A stretch of DNA of 64,000 bases from Paramesorhizobium salinisoli (lineage in GTDB: Bacteria; Pseudomonadota; Alphaproteobacteria; Rhizobiales; Rhizobiaceae), in the NCBI RefSeq assembly GCF_003335045.1, contig NZ_QOZG01000004.1, positions 372,001 to 436,000 of the forward strand. Reading direction: 5' to 3'. How positions within the stretch are numbered: position 1 is the stretch's first letter; every line of letters starts with the position of its first letter. The notes under the pieces are model-generated. The model worked only from the letters and a program-made list of their open reading frames with translations, was not told the DNA's origin and ran no database searches. Position numbers and translations under genes: made by a program. This document shows positions 56,160-64,000 of this stretch, in pieces.

Positions 56160-56819
56160 TCAGATCAGCCGCGCCCTGATAAGCCCGCGCAGCGAATTGC
56201 CAATCAGGATATTCCTGGCCCTTCGAAGGTCATCAGCCGTCAGCTCCGCTTCCGAGACGACGCCGTCGGCGAGCAGTTCTTCACGCAAGACGCCGGGCAG
56301 CAAGCCACAGCGGAGCGCCGGCGTGGCGCATGACGCGCCGCCCCGATCGATGAAGATCGATGTGATGGTGCCCTCGCAGACCTGTCCCTCGCCATTGAGG
56401 AGGATAACCTCGTCCACCTCGTCGCGGGCGAACTCAGCCCGCGCGGTATCATAGACCTGCCGCCGTGTCGTCTTGTGGTGAACGAGCGGGTCGTCGCGAT
56501 CGAGCGTCGTCCCGGCGATGGCGATGCGCCAGACCGTATCCTGCGGCAGCGGGAGGAAGGGTTGCGTCGTCACATCTACGCCGCCGTCGGGGTCGAGCGT
56601 GAGGCGAACGCGCAACGCCCGGTCGCCTCGGGCAATCTTGTCGAGGCTGGACCGGACCAGTGTTTCATCTAGCGGATAGCCAAGCGCGCCGGCGGAACGT
56701 TCAAGCCGCGCCAGATGGCGCTTCAGCCGCAGGAAGCCGCAAAGCGGTTCCCACCGCAATGTTTCGATCAATTCGTAGTCGGGACCATCCCCGTCGCGAA
56801 CCGGGCTTTCAGAAGACAT
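56160..56819 (-). CDS. pabC: Class IV aminotransferase, aminodeoxychorismate lyase-like
   Basis: A 219-residue pyridoxal-phosphate enzyme of fold type IV. The PLP-binding lysine is probably in DPLVHHKTTRRQVYDTA (about 113), and LLNGEGQVCEGTITSIFIDR (about 143-162) is the conserved cofactor region. In this position it would cleave aminodeoxychorismate to p-aminobenzoate and pyruvate for folate synthesis. Its ATG at 56819 lies 52 bases inside the end of pabB, so the two are tightly coupled. It is shorter than Escherichia coli PabC (about 269), having lost part of the N-terminal domain, so its activity needs caution. Context with pabB is the main support for the name. Confidence 0.82.
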   Translation of the reverse strand: MSSESPVRDGDGPDYELIETLRWEPLCGFLRLKRHLARLERSAGALGYPLDETLVRSSLDKIARGDRALRVRLTLDPDGGVDVTTQPFLPLPQDTVWRIAIAGTTLDRDDPLVHHKTTRRQVYDTARAEFARDEVDEVILLNGEGQVCEGTITSIFIDRGGASCATPALRCGLLPGVLREELLADGVVSEAELTADDLRRARNILIGNSLRGLIRARLI

Positions 56820-57940
56820 TCCTCATACTCCGCCTCCGCGGTGGAATCGAAAACGATGCCGCCGCCGATGTTGAAAGTGGCATGGCCGTCCGGATAAAGC
56901 GAGATGGTGCGGATAGCAACGTTGAAGCGCATCCGGCCCTGCGGCGCGATCCAGCCGATGGAGCCGCAATAGATATCGCGCGGCACGCCTTCAAGCCCGC
57001 GCAGGATTTCCATGGCGCGGATTTTGGGCGCGCCTGTCACCGAGCCGCAGGGAAACAGCGCCGCGAAGATCTCGCGGAGCTTGAGGCCCGGATTGAGGCG
57101 GGCACGCACGCGGCTGATCATCTGATGCACGGTGGGATAACGCTCAACCTTGAAGAGTTCGGGTACATGGAGTGTCGAGGGCTCGCTGATCAGCGATATG
57201 TCGTTGCGCAGGAGATCGACGATCATGCGGTTTTCCGCCTGACTCTTGGGATCGTTGATCAGGAAATCGCGCAACCGGTCGTCTTCTTCCGGCGTTTGCC
57301 CACGCGGTGTCGTGCCCTTCATCGGGTGGGCTTCGATCCAGCCATCGGCATTCACGTCGAAGAACAGTTCGGGCGACCGCGACAGGATGACGGGGCCGCC
57401 GAGCCTCGAGAATGCGCCGTAGCGCACGGGCTGACGCGTGGTCAGCGCATCGAAGGCGGCGAGCGGATCACCCGACCAGCGGGCGTGGACGGGAAAGGTC
57501 AGGTTCCCCTGGTAGCAGTCGCCTTCGCGCAGATGACGGTGCAAGCGCGAGAACCGCTTTTCATATTCCTCGAAGGTCCAGGCGGCACGCGGGGGGCTGA
57601 GAAAGGCATTGTCCTGCGGCAGGGAATCGCGCTCAGGAAACGCGCGCTCCGAGGGGCCGTCGAAAACGCCGAAGCAGAGGAGCGGCGCGCGCCGGTCCTC
57701 GGGCAGGATGGGCGCCAGCTTGGGTTCGAGAAGATAGCCCGCCTCATAGGAGAGATAGCCGGCAAGCCACTTTCCCTCTTCATGAGCTGCCTGCGCCGCG
57801 GTGAAGGCATTTTCGAAGTCCGCCGGGCTTTCCGCGATGATAATGTCCGACGGCTCGGCAAACAGGATTTCGCGCTGCGCCTTGTCGTCTCGGAACAGGA
57901 TGAATGGATCGGACGGGCCGAGCGGGTTCACAATCTGCAT
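56768..57940 (-). CDS. pabB: Aminodeoxychorismate synthase, component I
   Basis: A 390-residue chorismate-utilising enzyme. The C-terminal domain has the diagnostic blocks LSRSPELFFDV, AHPMKGTTPRG (with the lysine of PabB-type enzymes), AENRMIVDLLRNDIS and LFPCGSVTGAPKIRAMEIL, and ends with FNIGGGIVFDS. It converts chorismate with ammonia to 4-amino-4-deoxychorismate; the glutamine amidotransferase partner PabA is not in this window. The open frame starts with TTG at 57958; ATG 57940 is preferred. It overlaps pabC by 52 bases, and pepF on the same strand lies 84 bases upstream. Confidence 0.93.
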   Translation of the reverse strand: MQIVNPLGPSDPFILFRDDKAQREILFAEPSDIIIAESPADFENAFTAAQAAHEEGKWLAGYLSYEAGYLLEPKLAPILPEDRRAPLLCFGVFDGPSERAFPERDSLPQDNAFLSPPRAAWTFEEYEKRFSRLHRHLREGDCYQGNLTFPVHARWSGDPLAAFDALTTRQPVRYGAFSRLGGPVILSRSPELFFDVNADGWIEAHPMKGTTPRGQTPEEDDRLRDFLINDPKSQAENRMIVDLLRNDISLISEPSTLHVPELFKVERYPTVHQMISRVRARLNPGLKLREIFAALFPCGSVTGAPKIRAMEILRGLEGVPRDIYCGSIGWIAPQGRMRFNVAIRTISLYPDGHATFNIGGGIVFDSTAEAEYEECLLKARFATGMVPTTN

Positions 57941-58024
57941 ATCCTGTTGTATCGGCAAAAGCGGGCGGACCTGCCCACTTTTGCGGCATTATACAGGATA
58001 TGCGACGCCATCTGCCGGAGCAAA

Positions 58025-59917
58025 TCAGTCTTCCATTGCTTCCAGCTCATCGATGATGCCCTCGATGACCGAAAGGCCTTTTTGCCAGAAGCCGGGATCC
58101 GAGGCGTCGAGCCCGAAAGGTGCGAGAAGCTCCTTGTGGTGCTTGGTGCCGCCGGCCTTGAGAAGATCGAAATATTTCTCCTGAAAGCCTTTTTCGGCAT
58201 TCTGGTAGACGGCATAGAGCGAATTCACCAGACAGTCGCCGAAGGCATAGGCGTAGACATAAAACGGCGAATGGATGAAATGCGGGATATAGGTCCAGAA
58301 GGCCTCATAGCCGGGGTTGAGGCGAACCGCCGGTCCAAGGCTTTCCTTCTGCACATCGAGCCAGTTTTCGCCGATGCGCTCGGCTGTGAGTTCGCCGTTG
58401 CGCCGCTCGCTATGGATGCGCCGCTCGAACTCGTAGAAAGCAATCTGGCGCACGACCGTATTGATCATGTCCTCAGCCTTCTGCGCCAGCATCGCCTTTC
58501 GCTCGCGCTTGTCCATGGTGCGGTCGAGGAGCGAACGGAATGTTAGCATCTCGCCAAAGACAGAGGCGGTTTCGGCGAGCGTTAGCGGCGTCGAAGCCAT
58601 CAGCGCGCCCTGCCGCCCCGCCAGTACCTGATGAACGCCATGTCCCAGCTCATGGGCGAGCGTCATCACGTCGCGCGGCTTGCCCATGTAGTTGAGCAGG
58701 ACATAGGGATGGACGGAGGGGACGGTCGGATGCGCGAAGGCGCCCGGCGCTTTGCCGGGCCGCGTTGGCGCGTCGATCCAGTCGCGGTCGAAAAAGTCGC
58801 GCGCGATGTCGGCCATTTCGGGGGCGAAGCCGGCATAGGCTGATAGCACCGTCTCCTTTGCCTCGTTCCACGGAATAACGGTCTGCGGCGTCTCGGGAAG
58901 TGGCGCGTTGCGATCCCAGTTTTCCAGAACGTCCAGCCCGAGCCATTTGGCCTTCATCGCGTAATAACGGTGCGACAGCCGGGGATAGGCGTCCTGCACC
59001 GCCTTTGCCAACGCGTCGACCACTTCCGGCTCGACGCGGTTGGCGAGATGGCGGGAATCGGCGATATCCTTGAAACCACGCCAGCGGTCGGAAATCTCCT
59101 TGTCCTTGGCGAGCGTATTGGTGATGAGCGTGAAGGTCCTGAGATTGGCCTTGAAGGTTTCGGCGAGCGCGTCGGAAGCTTTTTTGCGGACGGCGCCGTC
59201 GGCGTCCTGCAACAAATTGAGCGTCGGCTCGAGCGGTAATTGCTCGCCGTCCACGGTGAAGCGCAACGCAGTCATCGTCTCGTCGAACAGACGGTTCCAT
59301 GCACCGCGCCCAGTGACTGACTTCTCATGGAAAAGCTGCTCGATCCGGTCTTCGAGCTGATAAGGCTTGTCCATCCGCAGGTCGACGAGCCAGGGCCGGT
59401 AATGACCGATTGCCGGATTGGCATTCATCGCGGCTTCGATGACGGCGTCATCGATATGATTGAGTTCAAGGCCGAAGAAGATCAGATGCGCGCTCGCGTC
59501 CGTCATCTTGTCCTGCACGTCGCCGTAGAACTTTGCGCGTTTCGGGTCCGATGTGTCGCCGGCATAGACGAGGCCGGCATAGGAGAAGATGCGGCCCATC
59601 AACTCTTCCAGCTTTTCATAGGCGACGATGGCGCTGGCGAAATCGCCGCCATTGGGCTTGGCGGCCTCTTCGGCCAGCTTGCCTTTCCAGCGCTCCTCGA
59701 AGGCGATGGCGTCGCGGGCGGCATTTGCCGTGTCCGCGGCCAGTTCGGGGGAATCGATGGAGGGGTAGAGATCAGCCAGATTCCACTCCGGCAAATTGCC
59801 GAGATTTCCGGCCTCCTGCGTCGTGACGGCGGCGGCCCCTTCGTGTTTCGATGCGGCCTGTCTAGCGCCGGCCTGCTCAGGCAAGGAATGGCGGGCGAAT
59901 TCCAGGGGGCTATTCAT
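58025..59917 (-). CDS. pepF: Oligoendopeptidase F, M3 family metallopeptidase
   Basis: A 630-residue cytoplasmic zinc peptidase. The HEXXH motif is in LAHELGHGVHQVLAGRQG (about residue 416), and the third ligand glutamate is in TLAETASVFGEML (about 446). The C-terminal part has YVYAYAFGDCLVNSLYAVYQ. It trims short peptides of about 7-17 residues and recycles peptides. ATG 59917 follows AAGGAAC, and the first 40 residues are an Ala-rich extension before the PepF_M3 domain. It is transcribed towards pabB but is likely its own unit. Confidence 0.94.
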   Translation of the reverse strand: MNSPLEFARHSLPEQAGARQAASKHEGAAAVTTQEAGNLGNLPEWNLADLYPSIDSPELAADTANAARDAIAFEERWKGKLAEEAAKPNGGDFASAIVAYEKLEELMGRIFSYAGLVYAGDTSDPKRAKFYGDVQDKMTDASAHLIFFGLELNHIDDAVIEAAMNANPAIGHYRPWLVDLRMDKPYQLEDRIEQLFHEKSVTGRGAWNRLFDETMTALRFTVDGEQLPLEPTLNLLQDADGAVRKKASDALAETFKANLRTFTLITNTLAKDKEISDRWRGFKDIADSRHLANRVEPEVVDALAKAVQDAYPRLSHRYYAMKAKWLGLDVLENWDRNAPLPETPQTVIPWNEAKETVLSAYAGFAPEMADIARDFFDRDWIDAPTRPGKAPGAFAHPTVPSVHPYVLLNYMGKPRDVMTLAHELGHGVHQVLAGRQGALMASTPLTLAETASVFGEMLTFRSLLDRTMDKRERKAMLAQKAEDMINTVVRQIAFYEFERRIHSERRNGELTAERIGENWLDVQKESLGPAVRLNPGYEAFWTYIPHFIHSPFYVYAYAFGDCLVNSLYAVYQNAEKGFQEKYFDLLKAGGTKHHKELLAPFGLDASDPGFWQKGLSVIEGIIDELEAMED

Positions 59918-60069
59918 AAGATGTTCCTTAAATTCCGATTCCGTAGTATGCTACACTTTATGCACGATGTGCCGACCATCGATCGTATTTTTAATCAAAT
60001 GCCGACTGTGATTAGCAGTCTTTATTTAGATTCCTACATCATCCTGATCCAGTTCAGATTTTTTATAAG

Positions 60070-61620
60070 ATGAAAACATATTCCATGACCGGCCCCATTC
60101 TTATCGTTGACGACGATCCGGTCCAGCGCCGTTTGCTGGAGGCGGCAGTGCTGCGGATGGGGCATAGGACCGTTCTTGCCGATGGCGGTCATGCCGCGTT
60201 GGCGCTGCTGCGCAGCCGCAAGGAAATTTCCCTCGTCATTCTGGATCTGGTGATGCCGGATATGGACGGTTTCACTGTCCTGAAACGGATGCGCGAAACG
60301 GGGTCGTCGCTTCCTGTCATCGTGCAGACTGCCCAGGGAGGCCTCGATACAGTCATCACGGCCATGCGGCTCGGCGCGTTCGATTTCGCGGTCAAGCCTG
60401 TTTCGCCGGAGCGTCTCCAGGTATCGGTCGCCAACGCGCTGAAGCTCGGCGCGCTGGAGGGCGAGATCAAGCGCATCAGGCATTCAGCCGAGGGCAGGCT
60501 CACCTTTGGCGATCTGGTAACGCGCAGCGAAGCGATGGTGAGGGTGATCAAGCTCGGCCAGAAGGCGGCAGCCTCGAACATACCCATCCTGATCGAAGGC
60601 GAATCCGGTGTCGGTAAGGAGATGCTGGCGCGGGCGATCCAGGGATCGGGCGAGCGGCGTGGCAAGCCTTTCATCACTGTCAATTGCGGCGCGATTCCCG
60701 ATAATCTGGCGGAAAGCATCCTGTTTGGACATGAAAAGGGGTCTTTTACCGGCGCAACGGAAAAGCATCTCGGCAAATTTGTCGAGGCCGATGGCGGCAC
60801 GCTGTTCCTGGATGAGGTCGGCGACCTGTCTCCTGAAATCCAAGTCAAGCTCCTGCGTGCCGTGCAGGAAGGCGAAGTTGATGCTGTCGGCGGAAAAAAG
60901 CCCGTCAATGTTGACATAAGGCTGATATCGGCGACCAACCGCAACCTGCTCGATCTGGTGAAAAGCGGCCAGTTCCGCGAAGATCTGTTCTACCGCCTGC
61001 ACGTCTTTCCAATTTCCCTGCCGCCTCTCAGGAAACGGCGCGAGGACATTCCCGTGCTTGTGCGCCATTTCCTCGCGCGCTTTGCCGCCGAGGAAGGCCG
61101 GTCGCAGATCAAGGGCATCACGCCTTCGGCGCTCGCCTTGCTCGGCGTCTATGATTGGCCGGGCAATATAAGGCAGCTGGAGAACGCGGTTTTCAGGGCC
61201 GTCGTGCTATGCGAGGGCACGGAACTGACGGTGGACGATTTTCCACAAATCCAGGCGCAGGCAAAAGATGGGACGGCGGATCGCGGGGATGGCACGCGGG
61301 GGCCGAACGCGACGCCTGGGAAGGACGATGCCGTGCTCCAGCCGAATTTGAGCGGGCCGGATCGCCAGATGATGTCGGACCGGTTCGGGCAATTGCAAGG
61401 CATTGACGGGCAGGGACAGGTGCGGTCTCTGGCGCAAATCGAGGAAGCCATGGTTCGCCTCGCGATTTCGCATTATGGTGGACAGATGAGCGAGGTGGCG
61501 CGGCGCCTCGGAATCGGCCGCTCGACACTTTATCGAAAGCTGAAGGATTACGGCATCGACGCGGCGGGGTATCCGGGAGGAGGCACGGAGACCGGCGCAG
61601 GGGACGACGAGACGGGATAG
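60070..61620 (+). CDS. Sigma-54-dependent response regulator (receiver, AAA+, Fis-type HTH)
   Basis: A 516-residue NtrC-type activator. The receiver domain (about 8-125) carries the acidic pair D14/D15 and phospho-acceptor D59 in VILDLVMPDMDG. The AAA+ domain (about 150-395) has Walker A GESGVGKE (about 177), the sigma-54 contact loop GSFTGA (about 222), Walker B GGTLFLDEVGDLS (about 240) and the arginine-finger region FREDLFYRLHVFPI. A Gly/Asp-rich linker leads to a Fis-type helix-turn-helix (MSEVARRLGIGRSTLYRKLKDYGI, about 477-500). No sensor kinase gene is beside it, so its signal is unknown. The ATG at 60070 and another at 60085 both lack a strong ribosome binding site. Confidence 0.92.
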   Translation: MKTYSMTGPILIVDDDPVQRRLLEAAVLRMGHRTVLADGGHAALALLRSRKEISLVILDLVMPDMDGFTVLKRMRETGSSLPVIVQTAQGGLDTVITAMRLGAFDFAVKPVSPERLQVSVANALKLGALEGEIKRIRHSAEGRLTFGDLVTRSEAMVRVIKLGQKAAASNIPILIEGESGVGKEMLARAIQGSGERRGKPFITVNCGAIPDNLAESILFGHEKGSFTGATEKHLGKFVEADGGTLFLDEVGDLSPEIQVKLLRAVQEGEVDAVGGKKPVNVDIRLISATNRNLLDLVKSGQFREDLFYRLHVFPISLPPLRKRREDIPVLVRHFLARFAAEEGRSQIKGITPSALALLGVYDWPGNIRQLENAVFRAVVLCEGTELTVDDFPQIQAQAKDGTADRGDGTRGPNATPGKDDAVLQPNLSGPDRQMMSDRFGQLQGIDGQGQVRSLAQIEEAMVRLAISHYGGQMSEVARRLGIGRSTLYRKLKDYGIDAAGYPGGGTETGAGDDETG

Positions 61621-61837
61621 CCAACCGGCCGAAGCTTTCTGGATATCTCTGTCGCTGTTTACAGTTAGCTTACCAAGCTTGTTAATAAGCCATTTACCAT
61701 GACATTAGCGCGTGATTCGCTGTGCCTTTTTTGCCATTCTATAAACGTATTTGTTCTTCAATAAACCTCCATTAACCATTAAAACCGATAGTCCGAGCCT
61801 TCGGGGACTGCTACAAACGGCAAGGCTAGACCAATTG

Positions 61838-63769
61838 ATGAACTGTATTTTGGGATTTAAAGCGATTTTCGCAGCGGCGCTGATGCGCCGGATGCTGTGG
61901 ATTGCCATCCTTACCGTCGCGGGCCCCATCGTCCTCGCGCCTTCGCTTGCAGCGGCGGAAACGCGGACGCTGAAGCTCTATTACATCCATACCAAGGAGA
62001 AGGCCGAGATCACCTTCAAGAAGGATGGGCGGTATCTCTCGGGCGGTCTTGCGCAGCTTAACCGATTCCTGCGCGACTGGCGGCGCAACGAGCCTACCAA
62101 GATGGATCCCCGCCTGTTCGATCTCGTCTGGCAGGTCTACAAGGCCAGCGGTTCACGAGATTATATCCATGTCGTTTCCGCCTACCGTTCGCCGGCGACC
62201 AATTCGATGTTGCGTTCGCGTTCGCGCGGCGTCGCCAAGACCAGCCAGCACATGCTTGGCAAGGCGATGGATTTCTATATCCCCGACGTGCCACTGAAGA
62301 AGCTGCGCTATATCGGCATGCGTTATCAAGCCGGCGGTGTCGGCTATTATCCGCGGTCTGGCTCACCGTTCGTGCATATGGATGTCGGCAATGTCCGTCA
62401 CTGGCCGCGCATGAGCCGCCGCGAATTGCTGGCGGTTTTCCCTAATGGCAAAACCCTGCATGTTCCCACAGACGGCAAGCCATTGCCGGGCTACGAACAG
62501 GCGCTTGCCGCCTATGAGGCGCGCAAGGCGGGTGGCGGTTCAATCACGGTTGCGAGTGCGCCGCGCAAGAGCAAGACCCTGTTCGCCGCCCTCTTCGGCG
62601 GTGGTGCGGACGAGGAAGAGGATACGAGCGAATCCGGGGGCGAAGCCGGTGGAGCGGTCGCGGTGGCTTCCGCCGCCAAGCCTTCGCGCCAGGTTGCTCC
62701 CGCGCGTGCCGTGCCCAGGGCGACTGTCGCCGCACCGGAACCGCCAACCCCAGCTCCCGCCCGCACGCCGGAACCGCAACCTCAGCAGCCTACAATTGTT
62801 GCGGCCCTGCCGTCGCGTGAGGTTCCCCGTCCGCTCGAGGTGCCGCGTCCGGCTGCGCCTGTTACGGAAGATACGCCTGAGACACGGGCAGCGCTTGCCT
62901 TCGCCGTGCCCGTGCCAGGGCGCAGACCTGAGACGGCGATTGCCATGATCACACCGCCGGCAGCCGTGCCGACGCCGGTCAATATCCCGGCCAGCAGCGC
63001 GGATGCCATCAATGCGGCCGTCGATGCCAATTCCGCCCAGATGGCCGACGCGGGCGTGCCAAATCCTTTGATGAACGGCTTCGTGCCAGTGCCGTTGAAC
63101 AAGCCCGGGCACGCCGATCCGAGGGTATTGATGGCTGCCGCCGTCGTTCCGGAACCGCGGCCTGAGGCAGGCGTTGTCGTTGCCGCCACGGATGCCGCGG
63201 CGCCGTCCAGTGCAGCGGAGCCACACCGCGACGTGATCGCGGATGTGCTGGAAGCGAACGAGGATGTGGCGGAAGCCGATATGGAAACGCCTGCGTTCCC
63301 GCTTCCGCAGAACGCGCCGCCGCCAAGGAGCCAGCAGGTAGCGCTTGCCTTGCCGGAAGGGCCGAAAACGTCGCCTGACCTGGTTGCGTCCGTTTCGCCG
63401 GCCCGAACCACCTCACCGCGCAAGGTTCTGCTCGATGCTGCCGCCAAGGGCCAGCCGATCAATGCCATCGATACGGGCGTGCGGACCACGGCAAAGGGCG
63501 CCAAGCCGCATCGCAGCGAGGCCAGAGACCCCGAAGCGGTCGTGCAGCCGGTAAGTGCGCCGGTGCCGCAGATGGCTATCTCCGGCACGTCCGTTTCACG
63601 CGCTATACCGGTTATGAGCCCGGTTTTGCGTAATGACGCGCTACGCTCGGCACCGACGACGGTCTACACCGCCGGGTTCCAGCGGGATCTGCCATCGGAG
63701 AAGGCCGATACATTCTCGGGCAATGCCGTGACATTCATGTCGATTGCCAAATTCTCTGCGTCGAATTAG
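61838..63769 (+). CDS. DUF882 (YcbK/M15-like) exported protein with long Pro/Ala-rich C-terminus
   Basis: A 643-residue protein. A signal peptide of about 42 residues ends LAAAE. The DUF882 domain (about 45-225) resembles zinc peptidases of the M15 family: VVSAYRSPATNSML, SQHMLGKAMDFYIPD and PFVHMDVGNVRHW hold the His/Asp metal ligands. The remaining 400 residues are rich in Pro, Ala and Val with no recognised fold (for example PEPPTPAPARTPEPQPQQP) and may span the periplasm or bind the wall. Escherichia coli YcbK/MepK is much shorter and is a murein endopeptidase, so a role in peptidoglycan is likely but not shown. ATG 61838 is used; ATG 61883 is possible. A strong bidirectional terminator follows. 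Confidence 0.83.
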   Translation: MNCILGFKAIFAAALMRRMLWIAILTVAGPIVLAPSLAAAETRTLKLYYIHTKEKAEITFKKDGRYLSGGLAQLNRFLRDWRRNEPTKMDPRLFDLVWQVYKASGSRDYIHVVSAYRSPATNSMLRSRSRGVAKTSQHMLGKAMDFYIPDVPLKKLRYIGMRYQAGGVGYYPRSGSPFVHMDVGNVRHWPRMSRRELLAVFPNGKTLHVPTDGKPLPGYEQALAAYEARKAGGGSITVASAPRKSKTLFAALFGGGADEEEDTSESGGEAGGAVAVASAAKPSRQVAPARAVPRATVAAPEPPTPAPARTPEPQPQQPTIVAALPSREVPRPLEVPRPAAPVTEDTPETRAALAFAVPVPGRRPETAIAMITPPAAVPTPVNIPASSADAINAAVDANSAQMADAGVPNPLMNGFVPVPLNKPGHADPRVLMAAAVVPEPRPEAGVVVAATDAAAPSSAAEPHRDVIADVLEANEDVAEADMETPAFPLPQNAPPPRSQQVALALPEGPKTSPDLVASVSPARTTSPRKVLLDAAAKGQPINAIDTGVRTTAKGAKPHRSEARDPEAVVQPVSAPVPQMAISGTSVSRAIPVMSPVLRNDALRSAPTTVYTAGFQRDLPSEKADTFSGNAVTFMSIAKFSASN

Positions 63770-63793
63770 GTAGGAATCCGAGCGAAATCTTCA

Positions 63794-63819
63794 AAAAAAG
63801 GGCCTCTAGGCCCTTTTTT
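63794..63819. terminator. Bidirectional Rho-independent terminator
   Basis: AAAAAAGGGCC and GGCCCTTTTTT pair around TCTA, giving a T-tract on both strands. It serves the DUF882 gene on the plus strand and eda on the minus strand. Confidence 0.93.
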
Positions 63820-63838
63820 ATTACGCATTTTGTGCCGT

Positions 63839-64000
63839 TCAGGCGGACAGTTTGGATGCTTCCGAGGCAAGCGCTGTAATCTTTGCCCATTCGCCTGCTT
63901 CGACGAGTTCCTTCGGGGCGACCCATGAGCCGCCGACGCAAACGACATTGGGCAGGGCCAGATAGGTTTTGGCATTGCCGAGACCGATACCACCGGTTGG
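63839..64000 (-). CDS. eda: 2-keto-3-deoxy-6-phosphogluconate aldolase, C-terminal end (partial)
   Basis: The last 53 codons and the stop of a gene cut by the right window edge. The reading [19 protein letters not shown], then [19 protein letters not shown], is typical of the C-terminus of KDPG/KHG aldolase (Eda), which splits 2-keto-3-deoxy-6-phosphogluconate to pyruvate and glyceraldehyde 3-phosphate in the Entner-Doudoroff pathway. It ends 20 bases from the shared terminator. Only this C-terminal part can be judged. Confidence 0.88.
   Translation of the reverse strand, partial: PTGGIGLGNAKTYLALPNVVCVGGSWVAPKELVEAGEWAKITALASEASKLSA

Noticed and set aside
56660-58546. Plus-strand open frame of 628 residues opposite pabC, pabB and pepF
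   Set aside because: Three supported genes occupy the opposite strand across this interval, and no conserved motif is seen in the frame.
61621-61837. CtrA-binding sites (TTAA-N7-TTAA) upstream of the DUF882 gene
   Set aside because: TTAA half-sites occur, but only with a mismatch or wrong spacing; AT-rich promoter DNA gives such hits by chance.

Overview
The window is 64 kb of high-GC chromosome from an alphaproteobacterium, most likely of the order Hyphomicrobiales (Rhizobiales) near Brucellaceae/Phyllobacteriaceae. The order-level signs are a Brucella-type Omp10 lipoprotein, CpdR, an mmgR/suhB-type small RNA beside a monophosphatase gene, a small heat-shock gene with a ROSE-like thermometer, homospermidine synthase, and the soxBDAG order. 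No species is claimed. There is no phage, transposase, CRISPR array or rRNA operon. The only tRNA is tRNA-Val(GAC).

Layout. 1-5 kb: a thiamine-diphosphate E1-alpha gene cut by the left edge, preceded by a dehydrogenase with a SAF domain, with a HAD phosphatase diverging; then a MaoC hydratase and a membrane alpha/beta hydrolase. 5-10 kb: the four-subunit sarcosine oxidase operon soxBDAG (minus strand). 10.5-13 kb: rpsU, a TPR lipoprotein, a VOC protein and an unknown gene. 13.4-20.3 kb: a sugar phosphotransferase cluster (gutM, srlA, srlE, srlB, an HPr-enzyme I fusion, an unknown gene and a SorC regulator). 20.3-23 kb: the methionine importer metQNI. 23.2-30.6 kb: a Liv-type importer with a GMC alcohol dehydrogenase and a divergent LysR regulator. 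30.7-37 kb: tRNA-Val, cpdR, an N-formylglutamate amidohydrolase, the mmgR-like sRNA, a HisN-type phosphatase, a hydrolase, a basic periplasmic protein, heat-inducible hsp20 and threonine aldolase. 37.1-44 kb: glutamate synthase gltBD. 44-54.5 kb: cell-envelope genes (DUF459, lytic transglycosylase, galU, beta-barrel protein, kdsD, a UshA-LysM fusion, omp10) with hemH among them. 54.5-64 kb: homospermidine synthase, pabB/pabC, pepF, a sigma-54 response regulator, a DUF882 protein, and the end of eda.

How the genes work together. soxBDAG demethylates sarcosine. The srl cluster encodes a whole phosphorelay from PEP to the sugar: fused enzyme I-HPr, IIA, IIB and IIC, plus the accessory factor GutM and a SorC regulator. 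No sorbitol-6-phosphate dehydrogenase lies beside it, so the sugar is not certain. The Liv importer is in one run with a GMC dehydrogenase, which suggests import and oxidation of an alcohol. gltBD makes glutamate; galU and kdsD supply UDP-glucose and the Kdo precursor for the envelope.

The parts most worth following up are the self-contained PTS with its unlabelled 265-residue neighbour, the E1-alpha/SAF-dehydrogenase pair, the two RNA elements (mmgR-like sRNA and ROSE-like thermometer with an RpoH-type promoter), the UshA-LysM fusion, and the DUF459 protein that lacks the usual SGNH serine and histidine. All names come from reading the translated sequence by eye; no database search was run.
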